A stretch of DNA of 64,000 nt from Eledone cirrhosa (GCA_964016885.1 OZ024746.1:101285089-101349088); one strand, 5' to 3'. Positions 10,575-23,486 are shown, counted from the first letter of the stretch. Notes: generated by a model from the letters alone, not told the origin. Program-made: numbers and translations.

Positions 10575-10920
10575 TCCCTCCTTGCGAACTATACTTGTCT
10601 TCTAGCCTCTCTCCTAGCATTCTGGTAGACTTCTCTACTACCCCCATCTTCTTATTCCTTCCTGTCTCTTGGCCTTATCTGCACTACTATTCCACCACCA
10701 AGTCATTCTCCTACTTGCTGGACCCCTGCTCCGGCCACATACCTCATTTGTGGCCTTCAGTAGATTATCTCTCAGGAACTCCCACTTCTCCTCAATGTTG
10801 TATGTCTCTATCTCTTCTTCCTTATATTCAAAAGCATTAAGATATTCCTAAATTTGTTACTGGCTGTGGGCTCCTTCCATATCATCCTCCTCCAGGTTTC
10901 TCTGTTTCAAAGTTCATCGT
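10575..10920 (-). pseudogene. LINE ORF fragment, endonuclease-RT linker region
   Basis: Minus-strand translation contains TYNIEEKWEFLRDNLL, then CGRSRGPASRRMTWWWNSSA, then (shifted frame) RREARRQVY. This is the same region as the LINE piece at 41855-42575 (FLRDNLLQATDE, WWWNSTVDKA), so the two are related. Stops and shifts show it is dead. Confidence 0.65.
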
Positions 10921-11065
10921 GCTGTAATTAACAAATCACTGACTACCAGATTATGTTGGGAGGTGCGTACGTCACTAGGGAGGGATTTTCTGTTTACAAC
11001 CATTGCTCTATCTCGCCATCTGATGAGGAGGAAACCTATTTGGTTGGTGTGTTCACCTGATCTAT

Positions 11066-11185
11066 AGGTGATCATCATCCTTGATTAATATCTATTTTCC
11101 ATGCTAGTATGGGTTTTATATATATATATATATATCATCATCGTTTAACGTCCATCTTCCACGTTAGCAATATTCTGTCATTACA
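11066..11185 (-). mobile_element. ATG-tailed SINE terminal fragments
   Basis: Two SINE-tail-like pieces (TTTTCCATGCTAGTATGGGT and CATCATCGTTTAACGTCCAT) separated by a TA microsatellite. Confidence 0.5.
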
Positions 11186-11282
11186 ACAACAGAGGTCCGA
11201 TGATCTTTTGATTCCAGAGTCAGGCTAAATTGATACAGATCGAACCTTGAGCTGATCAATAGCGAAACACACATCACCAATC

Positions 11283-12380
11283 AATAAACATAATGAAGGC
11301 TCAACAAATTGTCTTCAGGATAAACTCTACAGGCATGGAGGTGCCGTCAGCCGGGCATGTCCGAGATGCGCGCAGGGCGACGAAACCGTCCTGCACGCAC
11401 TCGTCCAGTGTCCGAGCATTGCTGACTTGTGGGTTTATTTCGAACACCTGCTGTCGCGTGTAGGACGAATCCGGCTATCAGCTGAGTCCATCGTGAGGAT
11501 TGCCCCGCCCTCTTCCTTTAGCCGGGAAGGGCAGGTAGTTTTTATCTGTCTGGTGGCCTTGGCGAAAGAGATAGTATGGTGGACACGTTTGAAAGGGCTG
11601 AAGATGAGCACTTACCTCTTCGGTGATGCCCTGATTGACTTTTTCAAATTTCATTTGAAAAGGAAAATCAGGGTAGAGAGGGAGGTGCTCTCTTTCCAGC
11701 ATTTTGTTGAAAGATGGGTGAGAGAAGCAAGAATGGCCCGAGTGAATGGGCCTACTCTGAGTATCATTTCATTTCATTTTACGTCCGCTTTTTCCCTGCT
11801 TGCAAGGGTGGGACGGGAACTGATTCTGGCTTGATTTCTACAGCTGGATGCCCTTCCTAACACCAATCTCATTTACAGTGAGTGCTGGGTGCTTTTTTGC
11901 CGTGGCACCTACACGTCCACTTTACAGTGGAATAATAGAGACCCCAGTCACTATCATCTCAGTAAACTGGAGCAATGTGAAATAAAGTGTCTTGCTCAAG
12001 GAAACAACACATCGCCCGGTCTGAGAATTGAACTCACAACCTTTCGATTGCAAGGCCAATGCTCTAACCACTAAGCCATGTGCCTCCAAGTATTTGTCTG
12101 TAAATTAAAGGTGGAAAACTGGGAGAGGGTACTTGCCCTGGTCGTCAGGGTCACTGTGGCCTTTTAATGGGCTTTCTCCACAAATGTCCCTCCGAAGTCT
12201 CCCCCCTTATTGGGGAATTTTTCATTGTTATTTTTTTGTTACATCCTCTATTTTTGCTTTTTTACACGCAGAAATGCCCATTTGTACTGTCCTGTATTGT
12301 CCTGCACTGTTCTTAATGTCTACTTTATGTAAACCCTTGTGGTTAATAAAGAAAACATTATTATTATTATTATTATTATT
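11283..12380 (+). mobile_element. LINE 3' end with a SINE nested in it
   Basis: 11340-11765 translates in one frame to a C-terminal LINE region: a zinc-knuckle-like CPRC...HALVQC, then LSRVGRIRLSAESIV, FLCLVAL-like, KEIVWWTRLKG, FFKFHLKRK, FVERWVREARMAR. The 3' UTR is interrupted by a minus-strand SINE (11764-12087) and resumes at about 12105 (CCTTATTGGGGAATTTTTCA), ending at an ATT-repeat tail near 12380. A related 3' end lies at 31237-31620. Confidence 0.75.
11764..12087 (-). mobile_element. Full-length tRNA-derived SINE (ATG-tailed type)
   Basis: On the minus strand the head reads CATGGCTTAGTGGTTAGAGC (A-box region), then GTGAGTTCAATTCTC (B box), CTTGAGCAAGACACTTTATT, a central body with GGAAGGGCATCCAGCTGTAG, and the end CGGACGTAAAATGAAATGAA. 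It is the most complete copy of this type in the window. Head and B box support origin from a tRNA gene transcribed by RNA polymerase III. Confidence 0.9.
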
Positions 12381-12420
12381 ATAATATATATATATATAGG
12401 TATGTGTGTGTGTATGTATA
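12359..12420. repeat. ATT repeat joined to TA/TG repeats
   Basis: The ATT run is probably the 3' tail of the LINE at 11283-12380. Confidence 0.7.
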
Positions 12421-12429
12421 TAACATATA

Positions 12430-12870
12430 TATATCAAATTTATTTATACAAATATACATACATACATGTGTTTGTGTAACTCTAAATGCTACCATGTTTT
12501 ACACCATGATGAGAGCAGTTAACTGTGGAAAAATAATTAAACAATTCAACTTTTAGAAATGATTTAAAATTGAATGAGGCTTCCATTGAATATGGGAACT
12601 GCTTCAATTTTCTTGTTTTTCCTCATTGCCATCAATATGCTAGAATTCAATAGAAAGTAGTATTTAGTTTAGACTGGTAGCCAGTGAGTAATAGAGGAAA
12701 TTCAGATGTGTTATTAATATTATTACCACACCCTTATATTACTTGCATGATTCTTGCAACATATTGCTTAGTCTGCTAATGAAATTAAATTTGAATCATG
12801 CTAAATATATGTGTGCATGGTTGCCTGTATATATGTACATATGTATACAAGGTGGCACAGGGTAAAATAG
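12430..12870. other. Non-coding sequence
   Basis: AT-rich; no repeat family, exon or ORF recognised. Confidence 0.3.
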
Positions 12871-12875
12871 TTCAG

Positions 12876-13212
12876 CAGTTTGTTTTATATACAAGAGAAG
12901 TTGGGTTTTACATACAAGAGAATTTGGGTTTCCTATACAAGAGATGTTGGGTTTTATATAAGAGATGTCGGGTTTCCTATACAAGAGATTTTGGTTTTTA
13001 TATATAAGAGAGTTAGGTTTCTTATACAAGAGATATTGGGTTTTATATACAAGAGATGTCGGGTTTCCTATGCAAGAGATGTTGGGTTTCCTATACAAGA
13101 GGTTTTGGGTTTTATATATAAGAGAAGTTAGGTTTCCTATACAAGAGATGTTGGGTTTCCTATACAAGAGACTTTTTGTTTTATATACAAAAGATGTTGG
13201 GTTTTCTATACT
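12876..13212. repeat. Irregular 20-26-bp minisatellite, about 14 copies
   Basis: Alternating units built on ACAAGAGATGTTGGGTTT and TATAAGAGATGTCGGGTTT, of variable length. Frames through it are repeat artefacts. Confidence 0.9.
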
Positions 13213-13214
13213 AG

Positions 13215-13980
13215 CTTTGTGGCAGCCAAAGTTTGTGAGAAAAATTGCTGAGACATAAACTGTATGGAAGCAATCGAAATGTTCTAAGACTTCAAAGAAC
13301 CAGTCTTGTCACATCCTGATGGCCCCAGCTTGAGGATTATATTAACAATTATTGCCAAAACTGACAGAGAATCTATTAGAATAAGAAATATATAACAGAA
13401 TATAGACTTAAGGTGGCAGAGTTGTTAGAGTGTTACATAGAATGTTCCAGCTCTCTGAGCTCCTTTCATCTGTTCTGAGTCAATAGGGAAAGTAGCAGTC
13501 CAGTGCTGGTGCAATCCCCTCACCTTTTTGTGGTAATGTCCCAGATATGCTGCTGGATTAAGTGTAAGAGAGTGTCCATGTTTGCTGGTGGCACATGGCA
13601 CTTAAAACCTTTAGAAAAAATACTAATCCAGTACTGGTGTAGCTCTCCTTTCAGCAGTTACGTTTTGAATGTTCTGCTGAATGGAGGGTGAAGAGGGTGT
13701 GTTTGTGGGTACAGGGACATCTAAAACAAAAGCATGGTACATACTACTATTATCTTTGATTACAAATGATGGAGGTTTCTTATATATAATCTAATATATG
13801 GTAAAAGCCATCAAATTTGAAGTAAACTCTCAACAAACTTACGACTCAATCTCAATTGTAACCACTTAATTTATGTCACTTATGTTCTTAGGTGACCATT
13901 AGTCCCTCACATCTTCCTTCTCTCTAAGTTGGAGCCACTCACTATGTAAACAATATTTATACAATTACATTTAAAACATA
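13215..13980. other. Non-coding sequence with a possible decayed SINE head
   Basis: GGTGGCAGAGTTGTTAGAGT near 13412 resembles an A-box region, but no clear B box follows. No exon recognised. Confidence 0.3.
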
Positions 13981-13984
13981 CAAT

Positions 13985-14282
13985 ACACACATTTACATAC
14001 ACACACACATATACATACACACATACACATATACATATTTACATACACACATTTACACATATTTATACATATTCACATATATGTACACACATTCACATAT
14101 ACATATACATTCACATACACATTCACACATACATACACACATACATACACACATTCACATATACACACACTCATTCACACATACAATACACATAACACAT
14201 ACATTCACACAAACACACATTCACACATACACACATTCACACACACACACACATCACACATACATACACATACACCACATGC
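13985..14282. repeat. CA/TA-rich compound microsatellite
   Basis: About 300 bp of ACAC, ACAT and TCAC steps. Confidence 0.93.
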
Positions 14283-14940
14283 CAACAATGTTATTTTAAT
14301 GTGAAATCCCGCTAAACTGGGTCAGAAACGCCCATCCAACAATGTCTGCTCCACATTTTAAAGATCAAATAATGCCAGAGACATCCTATTTCTCCTTTAA
14401 ATTCAAATAATTCTTTAGTTTAAATTGTAGAAACTGAAATTAATATCTTTGCTTAAATAAAAGAAACATTTGCTTAACAAACAATGAGATGATCCAATGA
14501 AGGAACCTCAAATTTGGTAGAAATAGCAGCTAAATCTCCTTCAAATAACACTATTGCTTTAGCAAGGGTGTAAAAAGAAGGGATGATCACAGATGTAATA
14601 CAGACACACACACTAACCAAGGAAGAATCACACACACACACTAACATCCATTTGTTATATTACTCTCAGCTGATGTGTCTTGTCATAGAATATCACAAGA
14701 AACTCTTGACAAATTCTAGTGAGATCATTTTTCCTTTGTCATTCCTTCTTTCATAAATCATGTACTTCTCACCTGCATTTGTCAAAATATCCATAGTAAA
14801 GCTTTCTCCACATTTACACTTATCAAATGTCACTTCTATTTTTAGTTGTAACTTATACACTAGATATTATCAAGATCCTTTTAAATTATTTTCACAAAGT
14901 CATTATTCCTTGTTAGATGAGGATCAATAATAATGTTGGC
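14283..14940. other. Non-coding sequence left of the 30-bp array
   Basis: Contains a minus-strand copy of the GAAGGAGATTTAGCTGCTAT motif (14515-14552). Nothing else is recognised. Confidence 0.35.
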
Positions 14941-14943
14941 TTT

Positions 14944-17900
14944 AGGACTACCTGTCCTAGCTAACCAAGTGTGAGGAATACCTGTCCTAGCTAACCAAGT
15001 GTGAGGACTACCTGTCCTAGCTAACCAAGTGTGAGGAATACCTGTCCTAGCTAACCAAGTGTGAGGACTACCTGTCCTAGCTAACCAAGTGTGAGGACTA
15101 CCTGTCCTAGCTAACCAAGTGTGGGGCTTACCTGTCCTAGCTAACCAAGTGTGAGGACTACCTGCCCTAGCTAACCAAGTGTGGGGCTTACCTGTCCTAG
15201 CTAACCAAGTGTGAGGACTACCTGTCCTAGCTAACCAAGTGTGAGGACTACCTGTCCTAGCTAACCAAGTGTGAGGACTACCTGTCCTAGCTAACCAAGT
15301 GTGGGGCTTACCTGTCCTAGCCAGCCAAGTGTGAGGACTACCTGTCCTAGCTAACCAAGTGTGAGGACTACCTGTCCTAGCTAACCAAGTGTGAGGACTA
15401 CCTGTCCTAGCTAACCAAGTGTGAGGACTACCTGTCCTAGCTAACCAAGTGTGAGGACTACCTGTTCTAGCTAACCAAGTGTGAGGACTACCTGCCCTAG
15501 CTAACCAAGCGTGAGGACTACCTGTCCTAGCTAACCAAGTGTGAGGACTACCTGTCCTAGCCAGCCAAGTGTGAGGACTACCTGTCCTAGCTAACCAAGT
15601 GTGGGGCCTACCTGTCCTAGCTAACCAAGTGTGAGGACTACCTGCCCTAGCTAACCAAGTGTGAGGACTACCTGTCCTAGCCAGCCAAGTGTGAGGACTA
15701 CCTGTACTAGCTAACCAAGTGTGGGGCCTACCTGTCCTAGCTAACCAAGTGTGAGGACTACCTGCCCTAGCTAACCAAATGTGAGGACTACCTGTTCTAG
15801 CTAACCAAGTGTGAGGACTACCTGTCCTAGCTAACCAAGCGTGAGGACTACCTGTCCTAGCTAACCAAGTGTGAGGACTACCTGTCCTAGCTAACCAAGT
15901 GTGAGGACTACCTGTCCTAGCCAGCCAAGTGTGAGGGCTACCTGTCCTAGCTAACCAAGTGTGAGGACTACCTGTCCTAGCTAACCAAGTGTGAGGACTA
16001 CCTGTCCTAGCTAACCAAGTGTGAGGACTACCTGTCCTAGCTAACCAAGCGTGAGGACTACCTGTCCTAGCTAACCAAGTGTGAGGACTACCTGTCCTAG
16101 CTAACCAAGTGTGAGGACTACCTGTCCTAGCCAGCCAAGTGTGAGGGCTACCTGTCCTAGCTAACCAAGTGTGAGGACTACCTGTCCTAGCTAACCAAGT
16201 GTGAGGACTACCTGTCCTAGCTAACCAAGTGTGAGGACTACCTGTCCTAGCTAACCAAGCGTGAGGGCTACCTGTCCTAGCTAACCAAGCGTGAGGACTA
16301 CCTGTCCTAGCTAACCAAGTGTGAGGACTACCTGTCCTAGCCAGCCAAGTGTGAGGACTACCTGTCCTAGCTAACCAAGTGTGGGGCCTACCTGTCCTAG
16401 CTAACCAAGTGTGAGGACTACCTGCCCTAGCTAACCAAGTGTGAGGACTACCTATCCTAGCTAACCAAGTGTGAGGACTACCTGTTCTAGCTAACCAAGT
16501 GTGAGGACTACCTGTCCTAGCTAACCAAGCGTGAGGACTACCTGTCCTAGCTAACCAAGTGTGAGGACTACCTGCCCTAGCTAACCAAGTGTGAGGACTA
16601 CCTGTCCTAGCTAACCAAGTGTGAGGACTACCTGTCCTACTCAGCCAAGTGTGAGGGCTACCTGTCCTAGCTAACCAAGTGTGAGGACTACCTGTCCTAG
16701 CTAACCAAGTGTGAGGACTACCTGTCCTAGCTAACCAAGTGTGAGGACTACCTGTCCTAGCTAACCAAGTGTGAGGACTACCTGTCCTAGCTAACCAAGT
16801 GTGAGGACTACCTGTCCTAGCTAACCAAGTGTGAGGACTACCTGTCCTAGCTAACCAAGTGTGGGGACTACCTGTCCTAGCTAACCAAGTGTGAGGACTA
16901 CCTGTTCTAGCCAGCCAAGCGTGAGAACTACCTGTCCTAGCTAACCAAGTGTGAGGACTACCTGTCCTAGCCAGCCAAGTGTGAGGACTACCTGTCCTAG
17001 CTAACCAAGTGTGAGGACTACCTGTCCTAGCTAACCAAGTGTGAGGGCTACCTGTCCTAGCTAACCAAATGTGAGGACTACCTGCCCTAGCTAACCAAGT
17101 GTGAGGGCTACCTGTCCTAGCTAACCAAGTGTGAGGACTACCTGTCCTAGCCAGCCAAGTGTGAGGACTACCTGTTCTAGCTAACCAAGTGTGAGGGCTA
17201 CCTGTCCTAGCTAACCAACTGTGAGGACTACCTGTTCCAGCTAACCAAGCGTGGGGGGTACCTGCCCTAGCTAACCAACTGTGAGGACTACCTGTTCTAG
17301 CTAACCAAGCATGGGGCCTACCTGTCCTAGCTAACCAAGTGTGAGGACTACCTGTCCTAGCTAACCAAGTGTGAGGACTACCTGCCCTAGCTAACCAAAT
17401 GTGAGGACTACCTGTCCTAGCTAACCAAGTGTGAGGACTACCTGTTCTAGCTAACCAAGTGTGAGGACTACCTGTCCTAGCTAACCAAGCGTGAGGACTA
17501 CCTGTCCTAGCTAACCAAGTGTGAGGACTACCTGTCCTAGCTAACCAAGTGTGAGGACTACCTGTCCTAGCCAGCCAAGCGTGAGGGCTACCTGTCCTAG
17601 CTAACCAAGTGTGAGGACTACCTGTCCTAGCTAACCAAGTGTGAGGACTACCTGTCCTAGCTAACCAAGCGTGAGGGCTACCTGTCCTAGCTAACCAAGC
17701 GTGAGGACTACCTGTCCTAGCTAACCAAGTGTGAGGACTACCTGTCCTAGCTAACCAAGTGTGAGGACTACCTGTCCTAGCCAGCCAAGTGTGAGGACTA
17801 CCTGTCCTAGCTAACCAAGTGTGGGGCCTACCTGTCCTAGCAAACCAAGTGTGAGGACTACCTGCCCTAGCTAACCAAGTGTGAGGGCTACCTGTCCTAG

Positions 17901-20900
17901 CTAACCAAGTGTGAGGACTACCTGTCTTCGCTAACCAAGTGTGAGGACTACCTGTTCTAGCTAACCAAGTGTGAGGACTACCTGTCCTAGCTAACCAAGT
18001 GTGAGGGCTACCTGTCCTAGCCAGCCAAGTGTGAGGGCTACCTGTCCTAGCTAACCAAGTGTAAGGACTACCTGTCTTAGCTAACCAAGTGTGAGGACTA
18101 CCTGTCCTAGCTAACCAACTGTGGGGCCTACCTGTCCTAGCCAGCCAAGTGTGAGGACTACCTGTTCTTGCTAACCAAGCGTGAGGGCTACCTGTCCTAG
18201 CCAGCCAAGTGTGAGGACTACCTGTCCTAGCTAACCAAGTGTGAGGACTACCTGTCCTAGCTAACCAAGTGTGAGGACTACCTGTCCTAGCTAACCAAGT
18301 GTGGGGCCTACCTGTCCTAGCCAGCCAAGTGTGAGGACTACCTGTCCTAGCTAACCAAGTGTGAGGACTACCTGTCCTAGCTAACCAAGTGTGAGGACTA
18401 CCTGTCCTAGCTAACCAAGTGTGGGGCCTACCTGTCCTAGCCAGCCAAGTGTGAGGACTACCTGTCCTAGCTAACCAAGCGTGAGGGCTACCTGTCCTAG
18501 CCAGCCAAGTGTGAGGACTACCTGTCCTAGCTAACCAAGTGTGAGGACTACCTGTCCTAGCTAACCAAGTGTGGGGCCTACCTGTCCTAGCCAGCCAAGT
18601 GTGAGGACTACCTGTCCTAGCTAACCAAGTGTGAGGACTACCTGTCCTAGCTAACCAAGTGTGGGGCCTACCTGTCCTAGCCAGCCAAGTGTGAGGACTA
18701 CCTGTCCTAGCTAACCAAGCGTGAGGGCTACCTGTTCTAGCCAGCCAAGCGTGAGAACTACCTGTCCTTGCTAACCAAGCGTGAGGGCTACCTGTCCTAG
18801 CCAGCCAAGTGTGAGGACTACCTGTCCTAGCTAACCAAGTGTGAGGACTACCTGTCCTAGCTAACCAAGTGTGAGGACTACCTGTCCTAGCTAACCAAGT
18901 GTGGGGCCTACCTGTCCTAGCCAGCCAAGCGTGAGGACTACCTGTCCTAGCTAACCAAGCGTGAGGGCTACCTGTCCTAGCCAGCCAAGTGTGAGGACTA
19001 CCTGTCCTAGCTAACCAAGTGTGAGGACTACCTGTCCTAGCTAACCAAGTGTGGGGCCTACCTGTCCTAGCCAGCCAAGTGTGAGGACTACCTGTCCTAG
19101 CTAACCAAGTGTGAGGACTACCTGTCCTAGCTAACCAAGTGTGGGGCCTACCTGTCCTAGCCAGCCAAGTGTGAGGACTACCTGTCCTAGCTAACCAAGC
19201 GTGAGAACTACCTGTCCTTGCTAACCAAGCGTGAGGGCTACCTGTCCTAGCCAGCCAAGTGTGAGGACTACCTGTCCTAGCTAACCAAGTGTGAGGACTA
19301 CCTGTCCTAGCTAACCAAGTGTGAGGACTACCTGTCCTAGCTAACCAAGTGTGGGGCCTACCTGTCCTAGCCAGCCAAGTGTGAGGGCTACCTGTCCTAG
19401 CTAACCAAGTGTGAGGACTACCTGTCCTATCTAACCAAGTGTGAGGACTACCTGTCCTAGCTAACCAAGTGTGGGGCCTACCTGTCCTAGCTAACCAAGT
19501 GTGAGGACTACCTGTCCTAGCTAACCAAGTGTGAGGACTACCTGTCCTAGCTAACCAAGTGTGAGGACTACCTGTCCTAGCTAACCAAGTGTGAGGACTA
19601 CCTGTCCTATCTAACCAAGTGTGAGGACTACCTGTCCTAGCTAACCAAGTGTGGGGCCTACCTGTCCTAGCTAACCAAGTGTGAGGACTACCTGTCCTAG
19701 CTAACCAAGTGTGGGGCCTACCTGTCCTAGCTAAGCAAGTGTGAGGACTACCTGTCCTAGCTAACCAAGTGTGAGGACTACCTGTCCTAGCTAACCAAGT
19801 GTGAGGACTACCTGTGCTAGCTAACCAAGTGTGAGGACTACCTGTCCTAGCTAACCAAGTGAGGGGCTTATCTGTCCTAGCCAGCCAAGTGTGAGGGCTA
19901 CCTGTCCTAGCCAGCCAAGTGTGAGGACTACCTGTCCTAGCTAACCAAGTGTGAGGACTACCTGTCCTAGCCAGCCAAGCGTGAGGACTACCTGTCCTAG
20001 CTAACCAAGTGTGGGGTCTACCTGCCCTAGCTAACCAAGTGTGAGGACTACCTGCCCTAGCTAACCAAGTGTGATGGCTACCTGTTCTAGCTAACCAAGC
20101 GTGAGGGCTACCTGTCCTAGCTAACCAAGTGTGGGGCCTACCTGTCCTAGCTAACCAAGCGTGAGGGCTACCTGTCCTAGCTAACCAAGCGTGAGGACTA
20201 CCTGTCCTAGCTAACCAAGTGTGAGGACTACCTGTCCTAGCTAACCAAGTGTGAGGACTACCTGTCCTAGCCAGCCAAGTGTGAGGACTACCTGTCCTAG
20301 CTAACCAAGTGTGGGGCCTACCTGTCCTAGCAAACCAAGTGTGAGGACTACCTGCCCTAGCTAACCAAGTGTGAGGGCTACCTGTCCTAGCTAACCAAGT
20401 GTGAGGACTACCTGTCTTCGCTAACCAAGTGTGAGGACTACCTGTTCTAGCTAACCAAGTGTGAGGACTACCTGTCCTAGCTAACCAAGTGTGAGGGCTA
20501 CCTGTCCTAGCCAGCCAAGTGTGAGGGCTACCTGTCCTAGCTAACCAAGTGTAAGGACTACCTGTCTTAGCTAACCAAGTGTGAGGACTACCTGTCCTAG
20601 CTAACCAACTGTGGGGCCTACCTGTCCTAGCCAGCCAAGTGTGAGGACTACCTGTTCTTGCTAACCAAGCGTGAGGGCTACCTGTCCTAGCCAGCCAAGT
20701 GTGAGGACTACCTGTCCTAGCTAACCAAGTGTGAGGACTACCTGTCCTAGCTAACCAAGTGTGAGGACTACCTGTCCTAGCTAACCAAGTGTGGGGCCTA
20801 CCTGTCCTAGCCAGCCAAGTGTGAGGACTACCTGTCCTAGCTAACCAAGTGTGAGGACTACCTGTCCTAGCTAACCAAGTGTGAGGACTACCTGTCCTAG

Positions 20901-22892
20901 CTAACCAAGTGTGGGGCCTACCTGTCCTAGCCAGCCAAGTGTGAGGACTACCTGTCCTAGCTAACCAAGCGTGAGGGCTACCTGTCCTAGCCAGCCAAGT
21001 GTGAGGACTACCTGTCCTAGCTAACCAAGTGTGAGGACTACCTGTCCTAGCTAACCAAGTGTGGGGCCTACCTGTCCTAGCCAGCCAAGTGTGAGGACTA
21101 CCTGTCCTAGCTAACCAAGTGTGAGGACTACCTGTCCTAGCTAACCAAGTGTGGGGCCTACCTGTCCTAGCCAGCCAAGTGTGAGGACTACCTGTCCTAG
21201 CTAACCAAGCGTGAGGGCTACCTGTTCTAGCCAGCCAAGCGTGAGAACTACCTGTCCTTGCTAACCAAGCGTGAGGGCTACCTGTCCTAGCCAGCCAAGT
21301 GTGAGGACTACCTGTCCTAGCTAACCAAGTGTGAGGACTACCTGTCCTAGCTAACCAAGTGTGAGGACTACCTGTCCTAGCTAACCAAGTGTGGGGCCTA
21401 CCTGTCCTAGCCAGCCAAGCGTGAGGACTACCTGTCCTAGCTAACCAAGCGTGAGGGCTACCTGTCCTAGCCAGCCAAGTGTGAGGACTACCTGTCCTAG
21501 CTAACCAAGTGTGAGGACTACCTGTCCTAGCTAACCAAGTGTGAGGACTACCTGTCCTAGCTAACCAAGTGTGGGGCCTACCTGTCCTAGCCAGCCAAGT
21601 GTGAGGGCTACCTGTCCTAGCTAACCAAGTGTGAGGACTACCTGTCCTATCTAACCAAGTGTGAGGACTACCTGTCCTAGCTAACCAAGTGTGGGGCCTA
21701 CCTGTCCTAGCTAACCAAGTGTGAGGACTACCTGTCCTAGCTAACCAAGTGTGAGGACTACCTGTCCTAGCTAACCAAGTGTGAGGACTACCTGTCCTAG
21801 CTAACCAAGTGTGAGGACTACCTGTCCTATCTAACCAAGTGTGAGGACTACCTGTCCTAGCTAACCAAGTGTGGGGCCTACCTGTCCTAGCTAACCAAGT
21901 GTGAGGACTACCTGTCCTAGCTAACCAAGTGTGGGGCCTACCTGTCCTAGCTAAGCAAGTGTGAGGACTACCTGTCCTAGCTAACCAAGTGTGAGGACTA
22001 CCTGTCCTAGCTAACCAAGTGTGAGGACTACCTGTGCTAGCTAACCAAGTGTGAGGACTACCTGTCCTAGCTAACCAAGTGAGGGGCTTATCTGTCCTAG
22101 CCAGCCAAGTGTGAGGGCTACCTGTCCTAGCCAGCCAAGTGTGAGGACTACCTGTCCTAGCTAACCAAGTGTGAGGACTACCTGTCCTAGCCAGCCAAGC
22201 GTGAGGACTACCTGTCCTAGCTAACCAAGTGTGGGGTCTACCTGCCCTAGCTAACCAAGTGTGAGGACTACCTGCCCTAGCTAACCAAGTGTGATGGCTA
22301 CCTGTTCTAGCTAACCAAGCGTGAGGGCTACCTGTCCTAGCTAACCAAGTGTGGGGCCTACCTGTCCTAGCTAACCAAGTGTGAGGGCTACCTGTCCTAG
22401 CTAACCAAGTGTGTGACCTACCTGTCCTAGCTAACCAAGTGTGAGGGCTACCTGTCCTAACCAGCCAAGTGTGAGGACTACCTGCCCTAGCTAACCAAGT
22501 GTGAGGACTACCTGTCCTAGCTAACCAAGTGTGAGGACTACCTGTCCTAGCTAACCAAGTGTGAGGACTACCTGTCCTAGCCAGCCAAGTGTGAGGACTA
22601 CCTGTCCTAGGTAACCAATTGTGAGGGCTACCTGTCCTAGCTAACCAAGTGTGAGGACTACCTGCCCTAGCTAACCAAGTGTGAGGACTACCTGCCCTAA
22701 CTAACCAAGTGTGAGGACTACCTGCCCTAGCTAACCAAGTGTGAGGACTACCTGTCCTAGCTAACCAAGTGTGAGGAGTACCTGTCCTAGCCAGCCAAGT
22801 GTGAGGACTACCTGTCCTAGCCAGCCATGTGTGAGGGCTACCTGTCCTAGCCAGCCATGTGTGAGGGCTACCTGTCCTAGGGAGTCAGGTGA
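14944..22892. repeat. 30-bp minisatellite, about 265 copies
   Basis: Consensus in two halves: GTGAGGACTACCTGT and CCTAGCTAACCAAGT. The 30-bp register holds for about 7.9 kb with only substitutions seen. Recurrent variants include GTGGGGCC, CCAGCC for CTAACC, and AAGC for AAGT. A block of 83 units (about 17661-20150) is repeated directly as about 20151-22370 minus nine units. All three plus frames and two minus frames are closed; one minus frame is open but has no ATG. The last units (22800-22892) are diverged. Confidence 0.98.
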
Positions 22893-23010
22893 TGGGTTTG
22901 ATCATACTGTGTGGAATCTTGGGAAAGTTTCTTTAATATAACTTCAGTTGTGAAATTAGGTAGACTGAAACTGGAAACTCATTAGATGGACTGCACCTGT
23001 AATTCATACC
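22880..23010 (+). mobile_element. Decayed SINE body
   Basis: GATGGGTTTGATCATACTGT (B-box-like), GAATCTTGGGAAAGTTTCTT and TAGACTGAAACTGGAAACTC follow the order of a cephalopod tRNA-SINE body. It abuts the end of the 30-bp array. Confidence 0.5.
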
Positions 23011-23445
23011 CATATCACATATTGTGTCAAACTTATTCAGCTTGGTCATTACATTCAGGGTAGTCAAGGAGTTACATGTGTGAGCGAGTAAGTTGAGCAA
23101 ACAACCAAACAATAGAATACTTATCAAAACTAACATTAGAGAGAGAGAGAGACAGAGAGCTAATCATGGTCAAAACATTCTTGCTAGTTCAATCAATCTA
23201 GTAGTAACTATATATCAAAGATGGCTGCTGCTGCAAGGTACTTGGCAGAACTAATAAAAATATATTTTTTCAATTGCTCCTATAAAGGCCAATAAGATGT
23301 GAAATCAGAAATCAGTTTCAAATCAGACCACCCAATCATCAATGTCAGAACCAATGAGTGTGTATATTGGGGGCTGAGAGAGACTTGTAGCACCAATGGC
23401 AAATTGTAAGTGCATAAGAACCTTTGGGGCGGATAGAACTAGTTT

Positions 23446-23486
23446 AAAAGATGAGTATTGACCATGTACGTCAATACTCATCTTTT
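23446..23486. repeat. Inverted repeat, 17-bp arms
   Basis: AAAAGATGAGTATTGAC at 23446-23462 and its reverse complement at 23470-23486, spacer 7 bp. Shorter matches outside (AAGAACC and GGTTCTT) extend the symmetry. Confidence 0.85.

Noticed and set aside
11018..11050. CTGATGAGGAGGAAACC as a hammerhead
   Set aside because: Only four bases separate CTGATGA from GAAA, so no stem II can form, and stem I does not pair.
11820..12090. A functional tRNA gene on the minus strand
   Set aside because: A and B boxes are present, but the cloverleaf arms do not form and the sequence continues into a SINE body.
14944..22892. CRISPR array
   Set aside because: Regular 30-bp units are directly adjacent with no unique spacers, and the context is eukaryotic.
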